The position numbers were made by a program, and so were the translations under genes. Shown in pieces: positions 1 to 10,699 of a stretch of DNA of 64,000 nt (position 1 is the stretch's first letter; each line of letters opens with the position of its first letter). The stretch is from positions 58,168 through 122,167 of the forward strand of contig NZ_BMPY01000020.1 of NCBI RefSeq assembly GCF_014647835.1, written 5' to 3'. The stretch comes from Microbispora rosea subsp. aerata (lineage in GTDB: Bacteria > Actinomycetota > Actinomycetes > Streptosporangiales > Streptosporangiaceae). A model generated the notes under the pieces. The model did not search any database and was not told the origin of the DNA. It saw only the letters and a program-made list of their open reading frames with translations.

Positions 1-4
1 GGTG

Positions 5-2758
5 TTACTTCTTGGCGGGAGTGATCTGGACGATCGCGCCCAGGTTGGCCGGCAGCGGGCTGATCAGGTTGACCTTCACGCCGAGCTGCTTGCCCTCGTC
101 GCCGGGGTTGCCGGTGCCGAGGATCGCGCCGCCGATGTCGATGCCGTACAGCTCCGTGGCCGGGGTGCCGTCCGGGTGGACGATCCGGGTGGAGTACGGC
201 TGGTTGCCCTTCGACGGGATGACGGCCGAGGAGTCACGCTGGCGGTAGTAGAGCGCGCCGTCGCGGATCTCCAGGCCGGGGTACCAGCCCTTGGCGTCGG
301 TGAACGACTTCACCGCGGGCTGCTTGCCGAACGAGGTGCAGTACTCCTTGAACGGCTCGCCCTCGATGCACTCCTTGAACGGGTAGGTGCCGACGAAGTT
401 GAACGCCGCGTTGGACGACTGCGGACGGGACGGCAGGTTCTTCAGGACCGTCGGGTCCTTCTCCGCCGCCGCACCCGTACGGCGCAGCGGGTCGAAGTGC
501 GAGTCCACGATGAGGAGCTCGCCCTTCGGGCCCACCGACGGCAGGTCGAACGTCGTGTCCGCCACGTCGTTGTTCGGCCGGGCGGTGTCGCGGTACCAGA
601 TGAGCAGGCCGGGGGCGTTGTACTTGATCTTCTCGACCTTCCAGGCGCCGTCGCGCTGCCAGGTCGTGTCGTAGGCGTACTGGAGGCCCTTGTCGAACCC
701 GTCGAAGTTGCGCCACTCGGCCAGGTAGTACTGCGCCGCCTGCTCCTGACCGGAGTGGGTGATCCAGCCGGCGCCGGTGGTGTCGGTGAACGTGCCCTTG
801 GTGGCCGTCCAGCCGTTGGCGCCGCTCTCGACGTCGTCGGTCCAGACCGCGGTGGCGCCGCTGTTCAGCGAGAAGTCGTCGTTGAACCAGCCGCGCTGCA
901 GGGCCGCCGCGTCCGTGTTGTAGCGCAGGCGGATCTGGACGGTCTTGCCCGCGTACGGCGCGAGGTCGACGTACAGGTGGCGCCAGCCGCCGCTCTCACC
1001 GGTGAGGCCGTACTTCTTGTTGCCGTAGTCCTTCAGCCGGCCGTTGGGGTCGGTGTAGTCGTCCCCGGTGCTGGCGAGGCTGCCGTCCTCGTAGTAGATC
1101 TTCTGCTCGGTCCAGGTGGCGCCGCCGTCCTGGGAGACCTCGACGAAACCGAAGTCCCAGTCGGACTCGATGCCCCAGTCGCTCCACCACCAGAACTTCG
1201 CGTCCGGGCCGGCCGGGACGTCGAGGGTCCGGGTCAGCTTGTTGTCGGCCCAGTCCTGGTCGCTGTTGGACCACCACACGTTCGAGCCGCTGTGCGGGGT
1301 GGTCATGACGTTCAGCTTGTCCGGCAGGTTGATCCGGACGCCGTCCTCGGTGCCCTTGGGCGTGCGCGAGGTCTGGCCGATCGCGACGAGCTGGGACTTG
1401 CCGCCCTGCTCGATGACCTTCGGGTTGGCCCAGCCGAGCACCCACTTGTCCCACAGGCCCATGTGCGTCGGCATCGACTGGAAGATCGGCCCGGCGTGCG
1501 AGCCGCTGGACATCAGGTCCCAGAAGTCGACGTCGGAGTCGCCGGCGCCGGTGGTGTCGTACAGGTCCGGCAGGCCGAGGTCGTGGCCGTACTCGTGGGC
1601 GAACACGCCCACGCCGGCGTCCTCCGGCTGCAGGATGTAGTTGGAGATCTTCTTGTTCGTGCCCGGGATCGTGTAGCCGCCGGGCACGTCGCTGGAGTGG
1701 GCCCACAGCGCGAAGGTGCCCTCGGCGCCGCCGCCGCCGGACTTGTCCTCACCGGCGTGGATCAGCACGAGGTGGTCGATGACGCCGTCGGGCTCGTCGT
1801 AGTTGCCGTCGCCGTCGGCGTCGGAGACGTCCTCCACGTCGTAGTCGGCCCACGGGAAGTTCGGGTTCGACTTGGCGAGCACGTCGACCGCGTCGACCGC
1901 GAGCTGCGCGGGGCCGCGCGGGTTGTCCGGGTGGCCGGTCATGTCCTGCGGGTAGGTGCCGCACTTGCCCGCGCCGTACCACGCCTCGGAGTGCGGGACC
2001 TTGAGCCAGCCGATGGCCGCGCCGGTGACGGTGTAGGCGCCCTTCGACATCTCCTCGTACATGTTCTTCAGGGTGTAGCCGGAGATGTCGATGCCCTTCT
2101 TGCCGTCCCTGGGGTCGATCAGGTCCGTACGGACCCGGGTCGTGATCCCCTTGGAGGTGTAGAGCATGTTGTTGTAGTGGGCGGTGTTGAAGTCGGGCAC
2201 CCACATGGAGTTGTTGTCTTTGCCCCCGCCTCCCGCGGTCGCGGGGTTGGGGATGTTGTTGTGCAGCGGGCCGTTCAGCTTCGTGCCCGGCGGCTCGGTG
2301 ATGCAGTCGTCGACGTCGTTGGTCGTCTTCGGGTGGGACCAGCCGGAGAAGTCGTCGTTGGCCTGGTCGTTGAACTCGACCAGCAGCGTGAGGAGCTTCG
2401 CGGTGCGGGTCGTCTTCGCCTTCTTGTAGATGAAGTCGAAGGGGTTCTTGCCCGTCCTGATCGCCTGCTTCTCGTGCTTGGCCAGCACCCGCGCCGCGAC
2501 CGGGTTGCCGCTGGCGTACTTGCGGTCGATGGCCCGTGCCAGGGCGGCGGTGCGCTTGACGCCCTTGGTCGTGACCTTCTCCTCGGTCGTGGTGAAGTCG
2601 CCCTGTACGCGCGGGGGCGCGTAGTTGATGTAGTGGTCCTTGGCGGAGGGCTGATAGTCCGCCGTGGGCGCCGCAGCCGCACCGGCTGTCGCCAGACCTC
2701 CTGCCGCCAGCCCGAGCGCGGGCACGATCGCGGCGAGACGCCGGATTCTTCTGGACAA
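5..2758 (-). CDS. secreted M6-family metallopeptidase (immune inhibitor A type)
   Basis: Secreted zinc protease of 917 residues, probably degrading extracellular protein. The zinc site HEYGHDLGLPD lies near residue 388 and fits the M6 pattern HExxHxxGxxD. An N-terminal signal peptide (SRRIRR, then an Ala/Gly/Leu-rich core ending around AGAAAAPTA) is followed by a propeptide-like stretch. The C-terminal half has the Trp/Gly/Asp-rich beta regions usual in immune inhibitor A proteins. I chose a TTG start at 2758 because GGAAGGGA lies 5-6 nt before it and the signal peptide then begins normally; a GTG at 2791 would add 11 residues. The stop codon is just inside the window. It diverges from the FAD oxidase. 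Family assignment is firm; the substrate is unknown. Confidence 0.9.
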   Translation of the reverse strand: MSRRIRRLAAIVPALGLAAGGLATAGAAAAPTADYQPSAKDHYINYAPPRVQGDFTTTEEKVTTKGVKRTAALARAIDRKYASGNPVAARVLAKHEKQAIRTGKNPFDFIYKKAKTTRTAKLLTLLVEFNDQANDDFSGWSHPKTTNDVDDCITEPPGTKLNGPLHNNIPNPATAGGGGKDNNSMWVPDFNTAHYNNMLYTSKGITTRVRTDLIDPRDGKKGIDISGYTLKNMYEEMSKGAYTVTGAAIGWLKVPHSEAWYGAGKCGTYPQDMTGHPDNPRGPAQLAVDAVDVLAKSNPNFPWADYDVEDVSDADGDGNYDEPDGVIDHLVLIHAGEDKSGGGGAEGTFALWAHSSDVPGGYTIPGTNKKISNYILQPEDAGVGVFAHEYGHDLGLPDLYDTTGAGDSDVDFWDLMSSGSHAGPIFQSMPTHMGLWDKWVLGWANPKVIEQGGKSQLVAIGQTSRTPKGTEDGVRINLPDKLNVMTTPHSGSNVWWSNSDQDWADNKLTRTLDVPAGPDAKFWWWSDWGIESDWDFGFVEVSQDGGATWTEQKIYYEDGSLASTGDDYTDPNGRLKDYGNKKYGLTGESGGWRHLYVDLAPYAGKTVQIRLRYNTDAAALQRGWFNDDFSLNSGATAVWTDDVESGANGWTATKGTFTDTTGAGWITHSGQEQAAQYYLAEWRNFDGFDKGLQYAYDTTWQRDGAWKVEKIKYNAPGLLIWYRDTARPNNDVADTTFDLPSVGPKGELLIVDSHFDPLRRTGAAAEKDPTVLKNLPSRPQSSNAAFNFVGTYPFKECIEGEPFKEYCTSFGKQPAVKSFTDAKGWYPGLEIRDGALYYRQRDSSAVIPSKGNQPYSTRIVHPDGTPATELYGIDIGGAILGTGNPGDEGKQLGVKVNLISPLPANLGAIVQITPAKK

Positions 2759-2842
2759 CGAGATCCCTTCCCGTCCGGGTTCCCCGGACACCCATGCACA
2801 GCGCGCCGGGATGAGCGCGCGCTAGCCGGACCTTAGACGAGG

Positions 2843-2861
2843 GGGTAAAGGGCGGGTAAAG
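2843..2861. promoter_or_regulatory. 11-bp-spaced direct repeat upstream of the M6 protease
   Basis: GGGTAAAG occurs at 2843-2850 and again at 2854-2861, one helical turn apart (CTTTACCC twice on the protease strand). It lies 85-105 bp upstream of the protease start. Direct repeats with 11-bp spacing are the typical site of OmpR/PhoP-type response regulators. The regulator itself is not identifiable from this window. Confidence 0.35.
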
Positions 2862-2945
2862 AGGCATCGGGCATGTTTGTCAAAATGTGATCTATAGCGA
2901 AAACCACTAATAATTCCGGCCCACACCCGATACCGGCCCGTGCCG

Positions 2946-2951
2946 TAAAGT
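2946..2951 (+). promoter_or_regulatory. -10 box of a likely leaderless mRNA
   Basis: TAAAGT ends 6 nt before the GTG start of the FAD oxidase, so transcription should begin at or next to the start codon. No Shine-Dalgarno sequence is visible there. Confidence 0.45.
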
Positions 2952-2957
2952 CCAGAC

Positions 2958-4298
2958 GTGAACGAGCTGACATCCGCGCTCGCCGCGGCGCTGCCGGACG
3001 GGCGACTCCTCACCGATCCAGACGTCGTCGACTCGTACGCCAGGGACCGCACGTTCGTGCCGCCCGGCAGGCCGCTCGGCGTGGTGCTCGCCCGGTCACG
3101 CGACGACGTCGTGGCCACGATGCGCTGGGCGAGCGAGCACCGCGTGCCGGTGGTCCCGCGCGGCGCGGGCACCGGGCTCGCCGGCGGGGCGACGGCAGTC
3201 GACGGCTGCGTCGTGCTGTCCCTCGCGCGGATGACCGCGATCCGGGAGCTGTCGCCGCAGGACGAGATCGCCGTCGTGGAGCCCGGCGTCATCACCGCCG
3301 ACCTCGACCGGGCGGCCCGCGAGCACGGCCTGATGTACGCCCCCGACCCCTCGTCGTACGAGATCTCGACCATCGGGGGCAACCTGGCGACCAACGCGGG
3401 CGGCCTGCGGTGCGTGAAGTACGGCGTGACCCGCGACTCCGCGCTCGGGCTTGAGGTCGTGCTGGCCGACGGCCGCGTGCTCAACACCGGGCGCCGCACG
3501 ATGAAGGGCGTGACCGGCTACGACCTGACCGGCCTGTTCGTGGGGTCGGAGGGGACGCTCGGCGTGATCACCGCCGCGACGCTGCGGCTGCGGCGGGCGC
3601 CGCGCGAGACGGCCACGATCGCCGCCGAGTTCACCTCGCTGCGCGACGCCGCGGCGGCCGTGTCGGCGATCGTCGCCGCGGGCTGCCAGCCGTCGCTGCT
3701 CGAACTGATGGACCGCACGACCCTGCAGGCCATCGACGACTGGAAGAACATCGGGCTGGAGCCGTCCACCCGGGCGATGCTCATCGCCCAGGCGGAGGGA
3801 TCGGCCGACGAGATGGCGGCGCTGTGCGGGGCCGCGTCATTCGTCGCGACATCGTCCACGCCGGAGGAGGCCGCCGAGCTCATCGGCATCAGGCGCCTGG
3901 CCTACCAGGCCAAGGAGCGGCTGGGCCAGTGCCTGGTCGAGGACGTGTGCGTGCCCCGCTCCGCGCTCCCCGACATGATCACCACGATCGAGGAGGTCGC
4001 GGCCCGGCACGGCGTCATGATCGCCACGGTCGCCCACGCGGGGGACGGCAACCTGCACCCGGTGTTCGTGTTCGACCGCGGCCTGGCCGAGCCGCCGGAG
4101 GAGGTCTGGGCGGCGGCCGACGAGGTGTTCCGCGCCGCCCTCGACCTCGGCGGGACGCTGACCGGCGAGCACGGCGTCGGGCTGCTGAAGAAGCGCTGGC
4201 TCGACCTGGAGACGGGCCCGGTGGCCGCTCAGCTGCAGCGGGGGATCAAGCAGGTGTTCGACCCGCTGAACATCCTCAACCCCGGTAAAGCCATCTGA
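2958..4298 (+). CDS. FAD-linked oxidase, GlcD / D-lactate dehydrogenase type
   Basis: Cytoplasmic FAD-dependent 2-hydroxyacid dehydrogenase of 446 residues, the usual size of GlcD-like proteins. The FAD_binding_4 (PCMH) domain covers roughly residues 35-215, with the PRGAGTGLAGGA motif and the GGNLATNAGG loop. The C-terminal FAD-oxidase domain carries HAGDGNLHP and GEHGVGLLK, typical of glycolate oxidase subunit D and D-lactate dehydrogenases. No GlcE or GlcF partner is adjacent, so it probably acts as a single-subunit D-2-hydroxyacid (for example D-lactate) dehydrogenase; the substrate is inferred. The GTG start has no Shine-Dalgarno sequence and looks leaderless. The gene stands alone, ending 50 bp before the kinase. 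Confidence 0.88.
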   Translation: MNELTSALAAALPDGRLLTDPDVVDSYARDRTFVPPGRPLGVVLARSRDDVVATMRWASEHRVPVVPRGAGTGLAGGATAVDGCVVLSLARMTAIRELSPQDEIAVVEPGVITADLDRAAREHGLMYAPDPSSYEISTIGGNLATNAGGLRCVKYGVTRDSALGLEVVLADGRVLNTGRRTMKGVTGYDLTGLFVGSEGTLGVITAATLRLRRAPRETATIAAEFTSLRDAAAAVSAIVAAGCQPSLLELMDRTTLQAIDDWKNIGLEPSTRAMLIAQAEGSADEMAALCGAASFVATSSTPEEAAELIGIRRLAYQAKERLGQCLVEDVCVPRSALPDMITTIEEVAARHGVMIATVAHAGDGNLHPVFVFDRGLAEPPEEVWAAADEVFRAALDLGGTLTGEHGVGLLKKRWLDLETGPVAAQLQRGIKQVFDPLNILNPGKAI

Positions 4299-4348
4299 CA
4301 CTGGTAGCGTTTGGCTCCATTGTCAGGTTGCAGGGGTAATCGGGGGCG

Positions 4349-6427
4349 ATGGTGGCGCTAGAGCCTGGAGATCCCGACCGCCTGGGTCCGTTCACGCTCG
4401 TCGACCGGCTCGGAGAGGGCGGCCAGGGGGTCGTCTTCCTCGGACGCGGCCCGGCGGGCGAGCAGGTCGCGGTCAAGTTGCTGCACACCCGGCTGACGGC
4501 CGACCCGGAGGCCCGGGAGCGGTTCCTGCGCGAGGTCGCGCTGGCGCAGCGGGTCGCGCCGTTCTGCACGGCCCCCGTCCTGTACGCCGACCTCGCCGGC
4601 AACCAGCCGTTCATCGTCAGCGAGTTCGTGCCGGGGCCGTCGCTGCGGCAGCTCGTGGAACGGGAGGGGCCGCGCCGGGGCGCCGCGCTCGAACGGCTCG
4701 CCATCAGCACGGCGACGGCGCTGGCCGCCATCCACCGGGCGGGGATCACCCATCGCGACTTCAAGCCGGCCAACGTCCTGATGGGTCCCGAGGGCCCGGT
4801 CGTCATCGACTTCGGCGTGGCCAGGGCGCCCGACTCGCCCCAGGCCACCGCGACCGGCGCGTCCATCGGCACGCCCGCCTACCTGGCCCCCGAGGTGCTG
4901 TCCGGCGGCACGGCGGGCGCGTCCGCCGACATGTTCGCCTGGGGCGTCACCATGGTGTTCGCCGCCAGCGGCAAGCCCGCCTTCGGCGCGGACTCCATCC
5001 CCTCGGTGATCACCCGGATCCTGCACGCGCAGCCCGACCTGGGCGATCTCGCGGCGCCGCTGCGGGACATCGTCGCCGCCTGCCTGTCGAAGGACCCCGC
5101 GCTGCGTCCCTCGGCCGAGGAGGTGGTCGCACGGCTCACCGGGCAGCCCACCGTGCCCGCATGGCCCGCCGCCACGCCCACGGGACCGCAACCGGCGGCG
5201 CCGGGTCAGGGTGCCGCGCCGGCCCCCGGGCCGCATGCCCCCGCACCAGGGCCACAGGCGGGTGCCCCCGGAATGCACGGGGCCGGTGCGCCGCATCAGC
5301 CCGCCGCGCCGCAAGGGGCCGGACCAAACGGCCCCGGGCCACATGGTCCAGGACCACAGGCGGCCGGGCCGCAGGGCCCCGCACCGCAGGCGGCCGGGCC
5401 ACACGGCCTCGGGCCGCAGGGTCCCGGGCCACACCCTCAGGCACCGGGACCGCAGGGGGCCGCGCCCGGATCACCGGGTGCCGTACCCGGGCCACACGGT
5501 CCCGGGCAAGCGCCCGGGGCGCACCCCGGCGGGCCGGGACCGCGGGGTTCCCGAGCGCCCGCCCCGCCCGGACCGCGCAGGCCCGGCCCCGAGGGGCCGA
5601 GGCCGCGGCGGCCGGTGCTGACATGGACGGCGGCCGGGGTCGGGGTGTCGGCTCTCGCGGCGGCCGCCTTCCTCGTGCCGACGTGGGTGTCCGCGCGGCA
5701 GATCTCCTCCGAGGACGCCCTCGGCCCGACCCCGTCGCCCACGGTGACGGAGCCCCAGCAGGTCGTGGAGGAGCCCATCCCGCAGCCGTCGGAGCTTGTC
5801 ACCACGCCCGCGCGGCGCAAGACCGCGAAGCCCTCGCCGAGCCCGGCGGCGCGGCGGCCCATCGCGACCGCCAAGCCCGCCGTGACTCCGACGCGTACCC
5901 GCCGGGCGCAGCCGTCGCCCTCCCGTACGGCCCCGGCCACGGTCAAGCCCAGTCCCGTGAAGCCCACGCCGACGCAGTCCACCTTGGCGCCGCCCAAGCC
6001 CACCCCGGCGCCGACGAGGACCACCGCCGCGCCCAAGCCCACCGCGACGGTGAAGACCACCCCCACGGTGAAGACCACCCCGACGAAGACGGCGGCGCCC
6101 AAGCCCAACCCGTACACGGCCGCGGGCGTGTGCGGCAGCGGCTACGCCGTCATCGACTCGCACTCCTACGGGCAGGCGACGACGTACCTGCTCTACAACA
6201 AGTCCAACGGTTACAACTGTGTGATCACATTGTCGAAGTACGTCGTGCCCGGGAAGGTCAAGATGAGCGCTGTGCTGAAGGTTCAGAACGGCTCCTCGGC
6301 CAGCGACTCCGGCTCGTACACGGTGTACGCGGGGCCGCTGCGGCTGCCCGCCAAGAGCAAGTGCGTCATCTGGGGCGGCGGCTACGGCACCGCGACCTGG
6401 AGCAGCGGGTGGTCGCACTGTTCCTGA
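4349..6427 (+). CDS. transmembrane serine/threonine protein kinase with Pro/Gly-rich linker
   Basis: Hanks-type kinase of 692 residues. The kinase domain spans about residues 12-262: glycine loop GEGGQGVV, ATP-lysine in VAVKLL, catalytic HRDFKPANVL near 134, DFGVA near 154 and the GTPAYLAPE activation segment. A long Pro/Gly/Ala/His-rich, collagen-like linker (about 270-420) leads to one membrane segment (about 425-445). Outside lies a Thr/Pro/Lys-rich spacer and a roughly 100-residue C-terminal domain with four cysteines (CGSGYAVID to WSHCS), possibly a ligand or wall sensor. Clear ATG start with GGGGG just upstream. The protein likely phosphorylates cytoplasmic targets in response to an external cue. 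Neither ligand nor target can be read from the sequence, and no phosphatase gene is adjacent. Confidence 0.9.
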   Translation: MVALEPGDPDRLGPFTLVDRLGEGGQGVVFLGRGPAGEQVAVKLLHTRLTADPEARERFLREVALAQRVAPFCTAPVLYADLAGNQPFIVSEFVPGPSLRQLVEREGPRRGAALERLAISTATALAAIHRAGITHRDFKPANVLMGPEGPVVIDFGVARAPDSPQATATGASIGTPAYLAPEVLSGGTAGASADMFAWGVTMVFAASGKPAFGADSIPSVITRILHAQPDLGDLAAPLRDIVAACLSKDPALRPSAEEVVARLTGQPTVPAWPAATPTGPQPAAPGQGAAPAPGPHAPAPGPQAGAPGMHGAGAPHQPAAPQGAGPNGPGPHGPGPQAAGPQGPAPQAAGPHGLGPQGPGPHPQAPGPQGAAPGSPGAVPGPHGPGQAPGAHPGGPGPRGSRAPAPPGPRRPGPEGPRPRRPVLTWTAAGVGVSALAAAAFLVPTWVSARQISSEDALGPTPSPTVTEPQQVVEEPIPQPSELVTTPARRKTAKPSPSPAARRPIATAKPAVTPTRTRRAQPSPSRTAPATVKPSPVKPTPTQSTLAPPKPTPAPTRTTAAPKPTATVKTTPTVKTTPTKTAAPKPNPYTAAGVCGSGYAVIDSHSYGQATTYLLYNKSNGYNCVITLSKYVVPGKVKMSAVLKVQNGSSASDSGSYTVYAGPLRLPAKSKCVIWGGGYGTATWSSGWSHCS

Positions 6428-6596
6428 CGCACGGGCGGCCACGGCCCGGCGACGCGGGGGCGGTGCCCGCCATGACCGCGCAGACCGCTGGGACCGCGCG
6501 GACCGCCGGGACGGCGCGGGCCGCGCCCGGCGCGTTGACGCGGCGGCGGCCCACCACAGAAGATCATCCCGTGACAGAACTCGGTTCGGTGATGCC

Positions 6597-8195
<1,599 letters not shown>

Positions 8196-8200
8196 CGGGC

Positions 8201-8275
8201 ATGCGCGTCTGCGGCGTGCTCAGGGACGACGTGCTCGTGGTGCTCGTGCGAATCGACGAGGGTGAGGGGTCATGA
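8201..8275 (+). CDS. possible 24-aa coupled mini-ORF
   Basis: An ATG at 8201 opens a 24-codon frame (MRVCGVLRDDVLVVLVRIDE, then GEGS) whose stop overlaps the ATG of the biotin carboxylase gene as ATGA. It fills nearly the whole 76-nt gap between the beta and alpha subunit genes, so it could couple their translation. No match to the small epsilon subunits of actinobacterial carboxylases is apparent, and no good ribosome site precedes it. It may be a chance frame. Confidence 0.2.
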   Translation: MRVCGVLRDDVLVVLVRIDEGEGS

Positions 8276-10692
8276 TCGGGCGGCTGCTGGTCGCGAACCG
8301 CGGGGAGATCGCCCGCCGGGTCTTCCGCACCTGCCGTGAGCTGGGGATCGAGACCGTCGCCGTCTTCACCGACGCCGACGCGTCCGCGCCGCACGTCGCC
8401 GAGGCCGACCAGGCCGTACGGCTGGGCGCGCCCCTGGCGTACCTCGACCCGGAGCGGATCGTCGAGGCGGCGCGCAGGTCCGGCGCCGACGCGGTCCACC
8501 CCGGCTACGGCTTCCTGGCGGAGAACGCCGCCTTCGCCCGCGCCGTGCTGGACGCCGGGCTGACCTGGATCGGCCCCTCCCCCGAGGCCATCGCCGCGAT
8601 GGGCAAGAAGATCGAGGCGAAGGCGCTGATGGAGGAGGCCGGGGTGCCGGTCCTGCCGACCATCCCGCTGCCCGCGGACGCCCCGGCGGAGATGGCGTCT
8701 CCCGTGCTGGTCAAGGCGTCGGCGGGCGGCGGCGGGCGCGGCATGCGGGTCGTGCGCGACCCCGCCGATCTGGCCGCGGCCGTCGAGTCGGCCCGGCGGG
8801 AGGCGCTGTCGGCCTTCGGCGACGGGACGCTGTTCGCCGAACCCCTGCTGGAGGGCGCCCGCCACATCGAGGTGCAGATCCTCGCCGACGCCCACGGCAC
8901 GGTCTGGGCGCTCGGCGAGCGCGAGTGCTCGATCCAGCGCCGCCACCAGAAGGTGATCGAGGAAGCCCCCTCCCCCGCGGTCGGCCCCGAACTGCGCCGC
9001 GAGCTGAGCGAGGCGGCCATCCGGGCCGCCCGGGCGATCGGCTACCAGGGCGCGGGCACCGTCGAGTTCCTGCTGTCCGGCGAGGGCTTCTTCTTCCTGG
9101 AGATGAACACCCGCCTCCAGGTGGAGCACCCGGTCACCGAGTGCGTCTACGGCGTGGACCTGGTCCGGCTGCAGATCGAGGTGGCCGAGGGCGCGCACCT
9201 CGCCTCGCTGCCGCCGAGCCCGGTCGGCCACGCCATCGAGGCCCGCCTGTACGCGGAGGACGCCGAGGGCCGCCCGCAGAGCGGCGTGCTGCACCGCTTC
9301 GAGGTTCCCGGCGTGGACGGCGAGTTCGGCCTCGGGGCGCGGCTGCGCCTCGACTCCGGCGTGGTCTCCGGCACCGAGGTCGGCGTCCACTACGACCCCA
9401 TGCTGGCCAAGGTCGTCTCGTACGGCCGGGACCGGGCGGAGGCGGCCCGGCGGCTGGCGGACGCGCTCGCGCGGGCGCGGATCCACGGGCTGGCGACCAA
9501 CCGCGACCTGCTCGTGGGGGTGCTGCGGCACCCGGACTTCCTGTCCGGTGCGCTCGACACCGGCTTCCTCGACCGGCATCCCGCGCCGCCCGCGCTCGCC
9601 GGTCCCGAGGCCGTACGGCTGTCGGCGCTCGCGGCGGCGCTGGCCGGGGCGGCGGCCAACCGCGAGGCCGCCCGGCGCGGCGGCGTGCTGGGCGGGCTGC
9701 CGAGCGGCTGGCGCAACGTCCCTTCGCAGCCGCAGCGCACGGCGTTTCAGACCGGCGACGGCGGGCGTCTGGAGATCGCCTACCGGCTGACCAGGGACGG
9801 GCTGCGGGCCGAGGGCTTCGAGCAGGTCACCCTCGTGTCGGCGGAGCCCGGCCGGGTGGTGCTGGAGACCGCCGGGCTGCGGCAGGCCTTCGAGGTGGCC
9901 GCCTACCCGGGCATGGTGCACGTCGACTCTCCGCTCGGCCCGGTGCGGCTCGCCCCGGTCGAGCGGCTGCCCGAACCCGCGCCGCGCGTGACGCCGGGGG
10001 CGCTGCCCGCCCCGATGCCGGGTACGGTCCTGCGTGTCGAGGTCAAGCCCGGCGACGTGGTGGAGGCCGGGCAGCCGGTGGTGGTGCTGGAGGCGATGAA
10101 GATGGAGCACCTCATCGTGTCTCCCGCCGCCGGCACGGTTGCCGCGCTGCATGTGACACCGGGCACGCAGGTCGAGGCGGGCGTGCCGCTCGCCGTGATC
10201 GAGCCGTCGCCGCCGCCCGCGCCGGACGGCGGACCGTCCGCGGAAGGACCGGAGGAGCCCCGCACGGAGCCCGGCCCGGAACCCGGCGCGGCAACCGATG
10301 CGACCAGCGCGACGAGCGGCGCGGCGGGCGGCCCGGAACCCGGCGCGCCGACCGGGACGGCGGCCGATGTGGAGACCAGCCCGGAGACCGGCGCGGCCGA
10401 CGCGGCTGGCGCGGCTGGCGCGGAACCCGACGTGGAGACCGGCGCGGCCGACGTGTCGGCTCACAGAGAACCCGGCGTGGCCGGTGTGTCAGCCCATGCG
10501 GAACCCGGCGTGGAGCCCGGCCACAGTCCAGGCATGGCCGCGCACACCCCCGGACACGGGAACACGGGCACGGGCACTCCACCCGGCACAGGTATGGGCA
10601 CACCATCCAGCGCGAGCCCGGGCTTTTCGGGCGGCGCGGAGGCGGGCACCTATGGGCCGGAAAGCGGCCCCAATACAGGCGGGGAGGTGTGA
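8272..10692 (+). CDS. acyl-CoA carboxylase alpha subunit (biotin carboxylase-BCCP) with long C-terminal tail
   Basis: Biotin-dependent subunit of 806 residues that carboxylates its own biotin with ATP and bicarbonate. Biotin carboxylase domains occupy about residues 1-445 (LLVANRGEIARRVFRT, ATP-grasp loop [26 protein letters not shown]). A linker region follows, then the biotinyl domain with EAMKMEH, biotin-lysine near residue 610. These proteins normally end soon after that domain. Here about 160 further residues, rich in Ala, Gly, Glu, Pro and Thr with imperfect repeats (EPGA, ETGAAD), run to the stop. Codon use stays GC-rich. The ATG overlaps the stop of a 24-aa frame and the gene is followed directly by an enoyl-CoA hydratase. 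The tail is unusual; the enzymatic call is firm. Confidence 0.9.
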   Translation: MIGRLLVANRGEIARRVFRTCRELGIETVAVFTDADASAPHVAEADQAVRLGAPLAYLDPERIVEAARRSGADAVHPGYGFLAENAAFARAVLDAGLTWIGPSPEAIAAMGKKIEAKALMEEAGVPVLPTIPLPADAPAEMASPVLVKASAGGGGRGMRVVRDPADLAAAVESARREALSAFGDGTLFAEPLLEGARHIEVQILADAHGTVWALGERECSIQRRHQKVIEEAPSPAVGPELRRELSEAAIRAARAIGYQGAGTVEFLLSGEGFFFLEMNTRLQVEHPVTECVYGVDLVRLQIEVAEGAHLASLPPSPVGHAIEARLYAEDAEGRPQSGVLHRFEVPGVDGEFGLGARLRLDSGVVSGTEVGVHYDPMLAKVVSYGRDRAEAARRLADALARARIHGLATNRDLLVGVLRHPDFLSGALDTGFLDRHPAPPALAGPEAVRLSALAAALAGAAANREAARRGGVLGGLPSGWRNVPSQPQRTAFQTGDGGRLEIAYRLTRDGLRAEGFEQVTLVSAEPGRVVLETAGLRQAFEVAAYPGMVHVDSPLGPVRLAPVERLPEPAPRVTPGALPAPMPGTVLRVEVKPGDVVEAGQPVVVLEAMKMEHLIVSPAAGTVAALHVTPGTQVEAGVPLAVIEPSPPPAPDGGPSAEGPEEPRTEPGPEPGAATDATSATSGAAGGPEPGAPTGTAADVETSPETGAADAAGAAGAEPDVETGAADVSAHREPGVAGVSAHAEPGVEPGHSPGMAAHTPGHGNTGTGTPPGTGMGTPSSASPGFSGGAEAGTYGPESGPNTGGEV

Positions 10693-10699
10693 TCCGGCC

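Noticed and set aside
2-2836. 944-aa open frame opposite the M6 protease
   Set aside because: Arg/Val/Gly-rich translation with no domain; it mirrors the GC-rich codon pattern of the real gene on the other strand.
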